Shown piece after piece: positions 1-8,143 of a stretch of DNA of 64,000 nt (position 1 is its first letter; every line of letters starts with the position of its first letter). The notes below the pieces were generated by a model. That model was not told the origin of the DNA. It was given only the letters and a program-made list of their open reading frames with translations, and did no database searches. The translations under genes and the position numbers were made by a program. Origin of the DNA: Chitinophaga silvatica (GTDB lineage Bacteria; Bacteroidota; Bacteroidia; Chitinophagales; Chitinophagaceae); contig NZ_QPMM01000002.1 of the NCBI RefSeq assembly GCF_003419895.1, forward strand, positions 496,001 through 560,000, in the 5' to 3' direction.

Positions 1-261
1 TTATACGATACAACAGGAGAAATCGTAATCAGTATTCGTTCGTGGTTAGAAGGGCAGTTATTATATATTTCAATCGAAAATCCATTCGACAGCGAATCAT
101 CGCTTCCCAATAAAGGAACAGGTTTCGGACTTAGTTCCATCCAGCGCCGCCTTTATCTGTTGTTTGCCCGCCAGGATTTGTTAGAGACGAAGTCAGCAAA
201 TGGCATATTTACTACCATCATTAAAGTACCACAAACCAATGATAAAAGCAGTAATAATTGA
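1..261 (+). CDS. LytS-type sensor histidine kinase, C-terminal fragment
   Basis: The open frame runs in from the left edge and stops at TGA 259-261, giving the last 86 residues. It carries the GTGFGLSSIQRRL stretch, which is the ATP-binding G2 box of the GHKL ATPase domain as found in LytS/YehU-type kinases. The DNA-binding response regulator that follows overlaps it by 23 bp, so the two are almost certainly co-translated and form one two-component system. The sensor domain lies outside the window, so the signal cannot be inferred. Confidence 0.85.
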   Translation, partial: LYDTTGEIVISIRSWLEGQLLYISIENPFDSESSLPNKGTGFGLSSIQRRLYLLFARQDLLETKSANGIFTTIIKVPQTNDKSSNN

Positions 262-982
262 CGATGAACCATTAGCCAGGGAAATAGTAAAAGAGTACTT
301 GCTCAATTTTCCTCAAATCCAGGTTGTACAGGAGTGCAACGACGGATTTGAGGGATTGAAAGCAATTCAGCAACATCAGCCTGATCTTATTTTTCTCGAT
401 ATCCAAATGCCTAAGATCACAGGATTTGAAATGTTGGAACTGGTAGAAAAATTACCTGCGGTAATATTTACCACTGCTTTTGAAGAACATGCTATAAGGG
501 CTTTTGAAGTGAATGCAGTGGATTATCTGTTGAAACCATTTGGAAGCGATAGGTTCGATAAAGCTGTACAGAAGTGGCTGGATCATTTTCATAAACCAGC
601 GGAAATGCCGGATACCAGCTCTTTGCTGGAAGCTGCAGGAGCTAATCCTGTACAAAATAACAGGGTTGTTATTCGCTTTAATGGTAAGATTAAAATTATT
701 CCGGTTCCTGATATTCATTACCTGGAAGCAGCTGATGATTATGTGAAGGTAATAACGGCAGAAGGGAGTTTTCTGAAGAATAAGACAATGGCGTTTTTTG
801 AGAAAACTTTAGATCCGGCACAATTTACAAGAGTGCATAGATCTTATATTCTGAATGTTACCCAGGTAACGCGTATAGAGCCATATGAAAAAGAGAATCA
901 TCTTGCCATTTTACGTAGTGGAGCAAAAGTTCTGGTAAGTAAAACAGGCTATCCCAAGCTGAAGGCAGCATTAGGTTTATGA
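239..982 (+). CDS. LytTR-family response regulator
   Basis: Response regulator of 247 residues. The receiver domain (about residues 1-120) has the acidic pocket IDDEP, the phospho-acceptor Asp in LIFLDIQMP and the conserved Lys in LLKPF. From about residue 145 a LytTR DNA-binding domain follows (HYLEAADDYVKV, then FTRVHRSYILN). The frame is open upstream to 200, but ATG 239 gives the canonical start MIKAVIIDDEP and the usual short overlap with the kinase. Such pairs in Bacteroidota control envelope or polysaccharide genes; the target here is unknown. It ends convergent with the thioesterase gene, overlapping it by 6 bp. Confidence 0.93.
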   Translation: MIKAVIIDDEPLAREIVKEYLLNFPQIQVVQECNDGFEGLKAIQQHQPDLIFLDIQMPKITGFEMLELVEKLPAVIFTTAFEEHAIRAFEVNAVDYLLKPFGSDRFDKAVQKWLDHFHKPAEMPDTSSLLEAAGANPVQNNRVVIRFNGKIKIIPVPDIHYLEAADDYVKVITAEGSFLKNKTMAFFEKTLDPAQFTRVHRSYILNVTQVTRIEPYEKENHLAILRSGAKVLVSKTGYPKLKAALGL

Positions 983-1369
983 TTGCTGTGTAAAGAGTCT
1001 GGAGAGTTTTTCTTTCTTAAGAATTTTTTGAACCTGTGTTCCCTTTGCGATCAATCGTTCGCCACAGGTAGCAATAAAGCTGCAAGTAATGGTATGGTTA
1101 ACAATTGCTGTTATTGTAGCAACAAAATTCACCTGGCTCCCTAATACTGCGGGAGCCAGGTGATCGATACTCAGATGAGTTCCAATTCCTTCTTCGGTAT
1201 TATCTTTCATTTTAAGTACAAATAATCTGCAACACCATTCTGCATCCCTTGCCAGTGCAAAGGTGGCATACACCGGATGTACTTCTCCGGTATCAAAAGC
1301 TGCACAATCTTCCTTCCTCACTTCTCTGCAAAACATTTGCTGATCTCCAATCCCGAATAAGTGTTGCAT
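977..1369 (-). CDS. hot-dog fold thioesterase, FlK-like
   Basis: Protein of 130 residues with the pattern of the fluoroacetyl-CoA-thioesterase-like (FlK) hot-dog family: a short N-terminus, an acidic helix, then GIGTHLSIDHLAPAVLGSQV, in which the THL and HLAP segments match the family core, then alternating strands. The likely role is hydrolysis of a small acyl-CoA; the substrate cannot be told. It starts 9 bp after the Nramp gene and is probably the third gene of the mntR-mntH transcript, which is an odd partner for metal uptake. Its stop overlaps the stop of the convergent response regulator. Confidence 0.7.
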   Translation of the reverse strand: MQHLFGIGDQQMFCREVRKEDCAAFDTGEVHPVYATFALARDAEWCCRLFVLKMKDNTEEGIGTHLSIDHLAPAVLGSQVNFVATITAIVNHTITCSFIATCGERLIAKGTQVQKILKKEKLSRLFTQQS

Positions 1370-1378
1370 GATTTAGAA

Positions 1379-3241
1379 TTATTGTACCAATAATACAGGG
1401 ATGTTTACGTGATGTCTTACCTGGTTGGCAGTTTCACCATATAACCAATCTTTAAATCCTTTATGTCCATGTGCTCCTAATACCAGGAAATCGGCATTTT
1501 CTTCTTTAACTATTCTGGCAATTTCCTTAGCTCTTCTACGGAATCCCAGTACTCCTTTTGCATGAATACCTCTGCTTTTGAGTAAGGTAATGTAGGTATC
1601 CAGTTGTTCCTGGTCTTTTCTTGTTTCCAAATCGTCGGACTCTTTGCCGGAGTATTTGGCAGAGGCACTTTCAACTATATGTATGAGTATATATTCAGTA
1701 TGTTCGTTTCCGTGTGCAATGGCGTTAGTGATGATGTCGCGGTCTTTGGCTGTAAAGTCGAGTGCCATGGCAATCCGGTTGTAGACAGGAGTTTCCATAT
1801 CGCCCAGCGATACTTGTGTTTTATGGATACCAGCGGCAGCATCTTCACGGTAACGCTGGCGCAAAGGATAGAGTATTGTGATAGCCAGTAATATCACAAA
1901 TCCCAGGCATCCCAGGATGACCAGGGTATCAATAGCCATATTTCCGGTACCGGACATATAATCGAATGCTTCTGTAAAAACCATTCTTAAGTTAAGATAC
2001 ACCAATAAAGCAGTAACAATCCAACTTATTACTTTGGTTGTGTTGCTGATCACAAATTCGCCCATCAATTTTTTATCACTTACGAAATGGATAAGCGGAA
2101 TGATAGCGAAACCCAATTGGAGGCTTAATAATACCTGACTGAATACCAGTAGGGCTCCAACTTCATTGTCGCCAAAGATAAGGATGGTAAGTAGGGCCGG
2201 AACGATTGCCAGCAGGCGGGTTATTATTCTTCTCAACCAGGGATTAATGCGAAGGCGTAAATATCCTTCCATTACTATTTGGCCGGCTAAAGTTCCTGTA
2301 ACGGTAGAACTTTGTCCTGCTGCGATTAATGCTACTGCAAACAGGATGGGAGCCAGCTTGGTTCCAAGTAGTTTATCCAGCAATTGGTGTGCATCCTGAA
2401 TTTCAGCTATATCGGTTCTTCCTGTTTTATAAAAGGCAGCAGCTGCAAGAATTAATATTGCAGCGTTTACCAGAAAAGCCAGATTTAAAGCAATCGTACT
2501 GTCTATAAAATTCATTTTGATAGCCTGACGAATACCTTTACTATCTTTTTTAATCTTTCGGGTCTGAACCAGGGCAGAATGCAGGTATAAGTTGTGTGGC
2601 ATTACTGTGGCTCCAATAATTCCGATGGCGATATAAAGCGCATTATTATCTGGAATAGTAGGAATAAATCCTTGTACTACCTCACTCATTTCAGGTTTAA
2701 CCAATAGTAATTCTATCAGGAAAGAAGTACCTACAATGGCAACCAGGGCAATTATAAATGCTTCCATTTTTCGGATGCCATATTGTTGCAGGAAGAGCAA
2801 CAGGAAGGTATCAAGAATAGTCAGGCTAACGCCCCAGATTAAAGGCAAACCTGTCAGCAATTGGAGGCCTATAGCCATTCCCAGTACTTCGGCAAGGTCT
2901 GTGGCGGCAATAGCTATTTCTGCAAGGATATATAAAATGAAGTTGACGGCAGGGGGATAAGTTTCTCTGTTGGCCTGTGCTAGGTCGCGTCCTCTGACTA
3001 TACCCAAGCGGGCGCTCAGGCTTTGCAGCAGGAGAGCCATGAGATTACTCATGAGTAGTACCCAGAGTAATTTGTACCCATACTGGCTTCCTCCTGCGAG
3101 ATCTGTAGCCCAGTTGCCAGGGTCCATGTATCCGACGCTAACGAGATAAGCAGGACCGAGAAAAGCGAAAATCCTTTTCCATTTCGACTTTCCGTTAACA
3201 TCCACACTTTGATGTACGTCGCTTAATGAATGATGTTCCAT
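1379..3241 (-). CDS. mntH: Nramp divalent metal transporter with C-terminal universal-stress domain
   Basis: Inner-membrane importer of Mn2+/Fe2+ of the Nramp family. The metal-site motif DPGN is in TM1 (GYMDPGNWATD) and the MPH motif in TM6 (GATVMPHNLYLHS). About eleven hydrophobic segments span residues 25-450. Ordinary MntH is about 410-450 residues; this one has 620, because a universal stress protein (UspA) domain follows from about residue 480 (YNRIAMALDFTAKDRD through LGAHGHKGFKDWLYGETANQV), with the nucleotide-binding glycine cluster GAHGHKG. The fusion suggests that transport is tuned by a bound nucleotide. The start lies 8 bp after the mntR stop, so the two genes form one operon. 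Confidence 0.92.
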   Translation of the reverse strand: MEHHSLSDVHQSVDVNGKSKWKRIFAFLGPAYLVSVGYMDPGNWATDLAGGSQYGYKLLWVLLMSNLMALLLQSLSARLGIVRGRDLAQANRETYPPAVNFILYILAEIAIAATDLAEVLGMAIGLQLLTGLPLIWGVSLTILDTFLLLFLQQYGIRKMEAFIIALVAIVGTSFLIELLLVKPEMSEVVQGFIPTIPDNNALYIAIGIIGATVMPHNLYLHSALVQTRKIKKDSKGIRQAIKMNFIDSTIALNLAFLVNAAILILAAAAFYKTGRTDIAEIQDAHQLLDKLLGTKLAPILFAVALIAAGQSSTVTGTLAGQIVMEGYLRLRINPWLRRIITRLLAIVPALLTILIFGDNEVGALLVFSQVLLSLQLGFAIIPLIHFVSDKKLMGEFVISNTTKVISWIVTALLVYLNLRMVFTEAFDYMSGTGNMAIDTLVILGCLGFVILLAITILYPLRQRYREDAAAGIHKTQVSLGDMETPVYNRIAMALDFTAKDRDIITNAIAHGNEHTEYILIHIVESASAKYSGKESDDLETRKDQEQLDTYITLLKSRGIHAKGVLGFRRRAKEIARIVKEENADFLVLGAHGHKGFKDWLYGETANQVRHHVNIPVLLVQ

Positions 3242-3249
3242 AATGCTAT

Positions 3250-3263
3250 TCAGACGGGTCTAA
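3250..3263 (-). promoter_or_regulatory. possible second metalloregulator box at the mntR/mntH junction
   Basis: On the minus strand the sequence reads TTAGACCCGTCTGA. It matches the pattern TTAGACnn(A/G)TCT(A/G)A shared with the box upstream of mntR. It overlaps the last codons and stop of mntR and sits just ahead of the mntH start. Part of the match is forced by coding (VRPV-stop), so this is weak evidence for an internal operator. Confidence 0.3.
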
Positions 3264-3909
3264 CCATTATATTTTTTGCAACCTGTTCACTGATTGTAAT
3301 AGAAGGTTGTTGTTTTATTTTGATTTCGATTGAATTGTCGTATTCGTAATGCTCAACTATTTCCAGCTGGGTGCTTAGTTTGATATGTTTAGCATTCAGA
3401 AATGCCAGCAGGGCGGTAGATTGATCGGTAACGGCTGTTACCACCACTCTTTTGGCGGTAGCCTGGTCTAAAGACGTTTGCGGTCGTGGTTTAGTGAGTT
3501 TCCCATTAGCGTCGGGAATTGGATCGCCATGTGGATCAAACAGTGGATTACCGAGGTATTCACTTAGTCTGTTGGTGAGTTTTTCACTTCTTACATGCTC
3601 TAATTCTTCAGCCAGTTCATGTACTTCTTCCCAGGAGAAATGGAGCTTATCTACGAGAAAGCACTCCCAAAGGCGGTGGCGTCTGACGATTTGCAAGGCA
3701 ATTTTTTTACCCTCGGCAGATAGGGTAAAGCCTTTATATTTTTCATAATCGATGAGTTTTTTGTCTTTCAGCTTCTTAGCCATATCTGTTACGGAAGCTG
3801 GTTTGGTTTCCAGCTCATAAGCTAAAGCATTGGTTGTGACAACAGTATCACCTTCCTGCAGCTTGTAGATCGATTTAATATAGTTTTCTTCCGCTATAGA
3901 TAAGTTCAT
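3250..3909 (-). CDS. mntR: DtxR/MntR-family metal-dependent repressor
   Basis: Metal-sensing repressor of 219 residues, expected to shut down mntH when Mn2+ (or Fe2+) is plentiful. An N-terminal winged helix (residues 1-65: NYIKSIYKLQ, then TKPASVTDMAKKLKDKKLI) is followed by the dimerisation/metal domain with RRHRLWECFLVDKLHF and HELAEELEHVRSEKL, the His/Glu-rich segments that bind metal in this family. A C-terminal FeoA/SH3-like tail from about residue 150 makes it the longer IdeR/DtxR layout rather than the short Bacillus MntR. It is the first gene of an operon with mntH and is preceded by a clear inverted-repeat operator. Confidence 0.9.
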   Translation of the reverse strand: MNLSIAEENYIKSIYKLQEGDTVVTTNALAYELETKPASVTDMAKKLKDKKLIDYEKYKGFTLSAEGKKIALQIVRRHRLWECFLVDKLHFSWEEVHELAEELEHVRSEKLTNRLSEYLGNPLFDPHGDPIPDANGKLTKPRPQTSLDQATAKRVVVTAVTDQSTALLAFLNAKHIKLSTQLEIVEHYEYDNSIEIKIKQQPSITISEQVAKNIMVRPV

Positions 3910-3910
3910 T

Positions 3911-3941
3911 TTGTCTAAAATATTATTTAGACAAATCTAAA
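3911..3941 (-). promoter_or_regulatory. MntR/DtxR-type operator cluster upstream of mntR
   Basis: Two overlapping dyads lie immediately upstream of the mntR start. TTGTCTAAA (3911-3919) and TTTAGACAA (3926-3934) form a perfect 9-bp inverted repeat around ATATTA. TTTAGACAAATCTAAA (3926-3941) forms a second dyad sharing the central arm. The spacing and A/T-rich TTAGAC half-sites resemble DtxR/MntR boxes. Position and regulator identity suggest autoregulation of the mntR-mntH operon; that part is inference. Confidence 0.65.
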
Positions 3942-4042
3942 TCATAAAACTGAACTTTTCAATATCCGGTATGTTTTTTGTTTTTTTTATGCCTCACATA
4001 TAAAAATTATATCTAACTTTTCGCCCAGAATTTATTTTTCTA

Positions 4043-4987
4043 ATGAAGCGTTTCTTTTTAGTATTGTTGACTATCGGGGTATTTGCAGCCTGTAAAACGA
4101 AGAAGGGTACAGGCCAGGACAACGAGCCAATGACATTTGATGATTTCCAGGCATTGTTTACGCCGGGAACCCTGCCTTATAGACTTACTCCAGATTCCTT
4201 GCTGTTAAAAACAGCCGATTCACTGGCGCTCGATTCGGCAGGCCTTAGCTTTTTGACCGATACACTTTCAAAGGGTGATTTCGATAGAGGAACGAGAGTT
4301 AAATATTTCCCTCTTCAAAAAATAAAGGGAAATCTGGTAGACTACTTCGCTGTTAAAGCGACCTCAAAATCGGAAGCTAAAGGTTATTTGTGCTTCCTTG
4401 ACAAAAAAGGGAAGTATCTCAATAAACTACGTGTAGCCGATACCGGTAGTGATGATGGTGTTATAATGTCGTTGAACCTTGATGCAAAAAATGTAATTAA
4501 AATAAGTAGTGAAACAAAGGTTGCAGGGGGTAAAACAGCGTTGAAGGAAGACTTCTATATGGTGAATGCCGATGGAAGCACTACCCTGATTATGACTAAC
4601 TCCAATGGTCCTACGACGGCTGCCCAGATCTTTAATCCTATTGATACTTTACCGCGTAAACATAAGTTTTCCGGCGATTATACCGCAGGAGATATGAGTA
4701 TCCTTTCGATCAGAGATGGTAATGATGGGAAAACATTTTTATTCTTTATCAGCTTCTCAAAGGATAATGGAAACTGTAAAGGAGAGTTGAGTGGAAAAGG
4801 GGAATATCTGCCTGGTAACAAAGGAGAGTATAACGATAAAGGCAGTGCATGCGGATTAAGTTTTCAGTTCTCATCAACGCATGTAAGTATTAAGGAAATT
4901 GGAGGTTGCGGTGCTTATCGCGGTATCAAGTGTTTCTTTGAAGGTAGTTTTGCAAAGAAAATAGAAAAGAAAAAAAAGAAAGCATAA
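4043..4987 (+). CDS. putative lipoprotein of unknown function
   Basis: Protein of 314 residues with a short N-terminal hydrophobic segment ending in the lipobox VFAAC (Cys16), so it is probably a lipid-anchored envelope protein. No catalytic motif is recognisable. The middle is rich in beta-strand-forming segments, and a Cys/Gly-rich stretch (GSACGLSFQFSS, then GGCGAYRGIKCFFEG) precedes a strongly basic C-terminus that ends in a run of lysines. It is monocistronic, with its own terminator. I do not recognise the family. Confidence 0.7.
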   Translation: MKRFFLVLLTIGVFAACKTKKGTGQDNEPMTFDDFQALFTPGTLPYRLTPDSLLLKTADSLALDSAGLSFLTDTLSKGDFDRGTRVKYFPLQKIKGNLVDYFAVKATSKSEAKGYLCFLDKKGKYLNKLRVADTGSDDGVIMSLNLDAKNVIKISSETKVAGGKTALKEDFYMVNADGSTTLIMTNSNGPTTAAQIFNPIDTLPRKHKFSGDYTAGDMSILSIRDGNDGKTFLFFISFSKDNGNCKGELSGKGEYLPGNKGEYNDKGSACGLSFQFSSTHVSIKEIGGCGAYRGIKCFFEGSFAKKIEKKKKKA

Positions 4988-4992
4988 ACGTA

Positions 4993-5021
4993 AAAAGTAG
5001 GGAATAAAGTTCCCTACTTTT
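4993..5021 (+). terminator. intrinsic terminator after the lipoprotein gene
   Basis: AAAAGTAGGGAA pairs with TTCCCTACTTTT across a 5-nt loop, with T-rich sequence after the stem, 6 bp beyond the stop codon. Confidence 0.8.
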
Positions 5022-5139
5022 GTTTTGAATAAACTTATTTTTAAAGAGTAGTGATTTTTTGAAACCCTTTGTAGTATTGTGTTTTATGGGTTTTTTATTT
5101 TGATGATGAAGTTTGATAAATCACTTTTTTTAAAAAATA

Positions 5140-5170
5140 TTTGGTAGAATTAAAATAGTTTATACCTTTG
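5140..5170 (+). promoter_or_regulatory. Bacteroidota housekeeping promoter of tRNA-Val
   Basis: TTTG at 5140-5143 and TACCTTTG at 5163-5170 are separated by 19 bp, which matches the phylum-specific sigma-70 consensus (TTTG, 19-21 bp, TAnnTTTG). It is the best promoter in the window and lies about 45 bp upstream of the tRNA. Confidence 0.8.
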
Positions 5171-5216
5171 CGATCCAATCGAACGAAAGGGGCGATAGGA
5201 AATAACGAAATAAAGA

Positions 5217-5291
5217 GGGAGCTTAGCTCAGCTGGTTCAGAGCATCTGCCTTACAAGCAGAGGGTCACTGGTTCGAATCCAGTAGCTCCCA
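5217..5291 (+). tRNA. tRNA-Val (anticodon TAC)
   Basis: A full cloverleaf can be drawn: acceptor GGGAGCT/AGCTCCC, D arm beginning TAGCTCAGCTGG, anticodon stem TCTGC/GCAGA with loop CTTACAA (anticodon TAC, reading GTA valine codons), and T arm CTGGTTCGAATCCAG. The discriminator base is A, and the 3' CCA is not encoded (CAA follows). It has its own promoter and terminator and is a single-gene transcript. Confidence 0.97.
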
Positions 5292-5300
5292 CAACATTTA

Positions 5301-5330
5301 AAGCGAAGATTTATTCTTCGCTTTTTTTTT
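5301..5330 (+). terminator. intrinsic terminator of tRNA-Val
   Basis: AAGCGAAGA and TCTTCGCTT form a 9-bp stem with a 4-nt loop, followed by nine T residues. It lies 10 bp after the tRNA. Confidence 0.92.
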
Positions 5331-5334
5331 GCTC

Positions 5335-5549
5335 TTATTTCTCGCAAAGGCGCAAAGATTAATATTAAGGCGTAAAGGATTTTTTTTAAGTTTTTAAGGA
5401 TTGAGGCGAATATTGTTAAGGTTACTGATTTGTTTATAATTATGATTAAACTAATCGGCAATTCTTAAAAAATACTCTTCAATCCTTAAAAACTTTAAAA
5501 AAATCCTTTACGCCTTAATATTAATCTTATGCTTCTCTGCGAGAAATAA
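5335..5549. repeat. long near-perfect hairpin repeat, copy 1
   Basis: Two arms of about 70 nt (5335-5404 and 5479-5549) are inverse complements with few mismatches and enclose about 75 nt. The arms share TTTCTCGC near the outside and a core that includes ATTAATATTAAGGCGTAAAG. The outer end of the right arm reads CTTATGCTTCTCTGCGAG, a motif that recurs in the hairpins at 37235-37345 and 44180-44345. It lies between tRNA-Val and the convergent antiporter gene, and no ORF spans it. It could act as a bidirectional terminator or be a palindromic mobile repeat. Confidence 0.85.
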
Positions 5550-5562
5550 GCGAGCCCGCGAG

Positions 5563-7707
5563 CTACTTCTTGAAAATACGTTTAACCGCTTTTCCTAATT
5601 TATTCAGATTAGCAATTTGTTCCTGAATTGGTGCCAGAGTGAGGTCTTCCGGTTGTAAGCCTGCTTCGAGAGAGTTAAATTCTCTTTGTTCAGGATACAG
5701 CAGGATCACATTATTATCCTTAAAATGCTTTTGAAGTTTGGCCGGAACACTATCCATATTTGCATTGTAGGATAAGGTGCTTTTACGGGCAGTTACCACA
5801 ACTACCAGGTCATCACTGCTTATTTCTTTCGAGGCTGTTACTAGAAAATCATCAAATCCTGAGATCTGTTTAAAGCTCAAATCAGCACTTTTTTTAGTCT
5901 GATCTACATATGCCTGCACAATTGCCTGTGTTTTACTGTCGCAATATAGCACCAGTCTGGCTCCTGCCTGTTTGGAAAGGATGAATACTTTCTGGATATA
6001 GTGCAGAAAACCTAACTCATAGGCTGTATTGGGAGGCAATACCAGGGCCATCTTTTTAGTAGTATTCAGTGGAGTGTGGAAGTTACACACATATACAGTT
6101 TCCCATACCCTTTGTAATACGTTGTCTAATGTAGTACCGAAGATATTTCCTAACCAGCGATCAGTAGTGCTTGTTTTATCGGTCCACCCCAAAATAAGGT
6201 CAGTTATCAACAGTTCTTTTGCTGCCCTTGTAATGCCATCAGAAACGTTAAGATCCACCCGGGTAACGACCTGTACCTCGCTTTCAGTAGCCGCAGCATG
6301 GATGACTGCTTTTTCCAGCATTTTATTGGTCAGCTGAATTTTTTCCTTTGCTTCAGCATCATCCTGTACAACAGCGAGCGGATATATTGGAGTTGGAGCA
6401 TTAGCATCTTTTATCATTACAGCAAAGTCGAGCAATGCTTCCAGCTTATCGGGATTTGCTACCGGCACAAGAATACGCTCAGGTTGCTCGGATAATTCAG
6501 GCTTACTTTCAGCCTCTTTAATAGCGAGCTTTCGACCAGCATTTTCTGTAACAAATGAGCCTACCAGGCAGGTAATTAAAATAAGGATTACCGTACCATT
6601 CAATACATTTTCATCAACAATCCCCATATTATAACCAATGAGGATTACAGCTATTGTTGCTGCAGCATGTGCACTGCTTAAGCCAAAGATTACGTTACGT
6701 TGAGTAGGGCTGTATTTAAAAACCAGTTGGGTAAAGAAAGCCGCCAGCCACTTGCTGCTTAATGCCATTAAGGTTAAAACACCTGCAATTAGCAAAGCTT
6801 CAGGTCCTTTTAATAAAACCCGCAGATCCACCAGCATTCCCACACTTATCAGGAAGAAGGGAATGAATATCGCGTTACCAACAAATTCTATCCTGTTCAT
6901 TAATGGGGAAGTATGTGGGATAAGCTGATTCAGGGCCAATCCGGCCAGGAAAGCTCCGATAATTCCTTCTACTCCTGCTAATTCGGCCAGGAAAGCTGAT
7001 GCAAATACCAGCGCTAATACAAAGATGAAGTGAGAGGTTTTATCGTCTTTTATCTTCTTAAAAAACCAGCGGCCCAGCATAGGCATCAACCATAAGATTA
7101 TTACTGCAAAAATGGTTAATGAAATACCTAATCGAATCCAGAAATAAGTGTTTAGGTTTCCTGCCTGTGCACCGGTGATGATAGCCAGAATTAAGAGAAC
7201 CAGGGTGTCTGTAATGATGGTACCTCCTACGGCCACTGTTACGGCCTCATTTTTAGTGATACCCAACCGGCTGGCCAAAGGATAGGCAACCAGGGTATGG
7301 GTGGCAAACATGCTTGAAACGAGGAGGGTAGCCATAAAGTTGAAATGCAAAACATAATGGCAGACCACAAATCCCATTAATAGCGGGATTAGGAATGTAA
7401 AGCCGCCAAATACCATGCTTCGGTAGCGATTTTTCCTGAATTCAGCCATATCCAGCTCCAAACCCGCCAAAAACATTATATACAATAATCCGGCTTTTGA
7501 GAAAAGATCTATACTTCCTTTTTCTATTATTTTAAAGCCATTATCGCCAATCAGCATTCCGGCAATGATCAACCCAATGATACTTGGGATTCTGAACTTA
7601 CGGAGAATGATGGGGGCCAGCAAAATGATAAATAATACCAAAGAAAAGATCGGTATAGGATCTTTAAGTGGTAAACTGGTATTAAACAATAAAACCAATC
7701 CTTTCAT
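5563..7707 (-). CDS. Kef-type (CPA2) cation:proton antiporter with cytoplasmic Usp-like domain
   Basis: Protein of 714 residues. Residues 20-400 hold about twelve membrane helices of the monovalent cation:proton antiporter-2 family: GLIIAGMLIGDNG, then FLAGLELDMAEFRKNR (carrying the family's conserved acidic residue), then AGVEGIIGAFLAGLALN. After the membrane part comes a roughly 300-residue soluble region with two universal-stress-like halves (ERILVPVANPDKLEALLDFA; later MALVLPPNTAYELGFLHYI). It probably exchanges K+ or Na+ for H+ across the inner membrane. It is transcribed alone. The TrkA-N/KTN domain of true KefB/C is absent. Confidence 0.85.
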   Translation of the reverse strand: MKGLVLLFNTSLPLKDPIPIFSLVLFIILLAPIILRKFRIPSIIGLIIAGMLIGDNGFKIIEKGSIDLFSKAGLLYIMFLAGLELDMAEFRKNRYRSMVFGGFTFLIPLLMGFVVCHYVLHFNFMATLLVSSMFATHTLVAYPLASRLGITKNEAVTVAVGGTIITDTLVLLILAIITGAQAGNLNTYFWIRLGISLTIFAVIILWLMPMLGRWFFKKIKDDKTSHFIFVLALVFASAFLAELAGVEGIIGAFLAGLALNQLIPHTSPLMNRIEFVGNAIFIPFFLISVGMLVDLRVLLKGPEALLIAGVLTLMALSSKWLAAFFTQLVFKYSPTQRNVIFGLSSAHAAATIAVILIGYNMGIVDENVLNGTVILILITCLVGSFVTENAGRKLAIKEAESKPELSEQPERILVPVANPDKLEALLDFAVMIKDANAPTPIYPLAVVQDDAEAKEKIQLTNKMLEKAVIHAAATESEVQVVTRVDLNVSDGITRAAKELLITDLILGWTDKTSTTDRWLGNIFGTTLDNVLQRVWETVYVCNFHTPLNTTKKMALVLPPNTAYELGFLHYIQKVFILSKQAGARLVLYCDSKTQAIVQAYVDQTKKSADLSFKQISGFDDFLVTASKEISSDDLVVVVTARKSTLSYNANMDSVPAKLQKHFKDNNVILLYPEQREFNSLEAGLQPEDLTLAPIQEQIANLNKLGKAVKRIFKK

Positions 7708-7808
7708 ATAAATCCATTTTAGGCAGTGACACTAACAAAAGCCAGTTTTTTGCCAATTTTAAAACATAAAACCCATTCAAATATGGATAAATTAACGAAT
7801 AATCCATG

Positions 7809-7816
7809 TAATTTTG
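7809..7816 (+). promoter_or_regulatory. -7 promoter element of clpS-aat
   Basis: TAATTTTG fits TAnnTTTG. It overlaps the TTG codon at 7814, from which the clpS frame is open, and therefore supports ATG 7835 as the start. No good TTTG -33 element is visible. Confidence 0.45.
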
Positions 7817-7834
7817 TGGAAAGCTTATAAAAAG

Positions 7835-8143
7835 ATGAACGATCATACAAGCACAAAAGGATTGCCAGAGGAAGAAGAAGATGTGTTGGTGGCCGAGGAT
7901 GAACAGTTCCCGTTTAGCCTGGTTGTCTGGAATGATGACGTAAATACCTTCGATTGGGTAATTTCTTCATTAATGGAAGTTTGCGGGCACAGTCATGAGC
8001 AAGCAGAACAATGTGCTTTAATCATTCACTTTAATGGCAAATATGCTGTTAAGGAAGGTGAATATTATAAGCTGAAACCGCAATGCGAAGCCCTGCAGGA
8101 AAGAGGTTTAAGCGCAACAATTGAAGAAATGGCTGGGAGCTGA
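7835..8143 (+). CDS. clpS: ATP-dependent Clp protease adaptor ClpS
   Basis: Adaptor of 102 residues that delivers N-degron substrates to ClpAP. Core motifs: FSLVVWNDDVNTFDWVISSL (the family's NDDxxT/F signature, with the N-degron-binding Asp and Asn) and SHEQAEQCALIIHFNGKYAV, which holds the pocket His. An acidic N-terminal extension (EEEEDVLVAEDEQ) precedes the fold, as usual for the ClpA-engaging tail. ATG 7835 is preferred because the -7 box covers the upstream alternative. The stop codon overlaps the next ATG by 1 bp, coupling it to aat. Confidence 0.95.
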   Translation: MNDHTSTKGLPEEEEDVLVAEDEQFPFSLVVWNDDVNTFDWVISSLMEVCGHSHEQAEQCALIIHFNGKYAVKEGEYYKLKPQCEALQERGLSATIEEMAGS

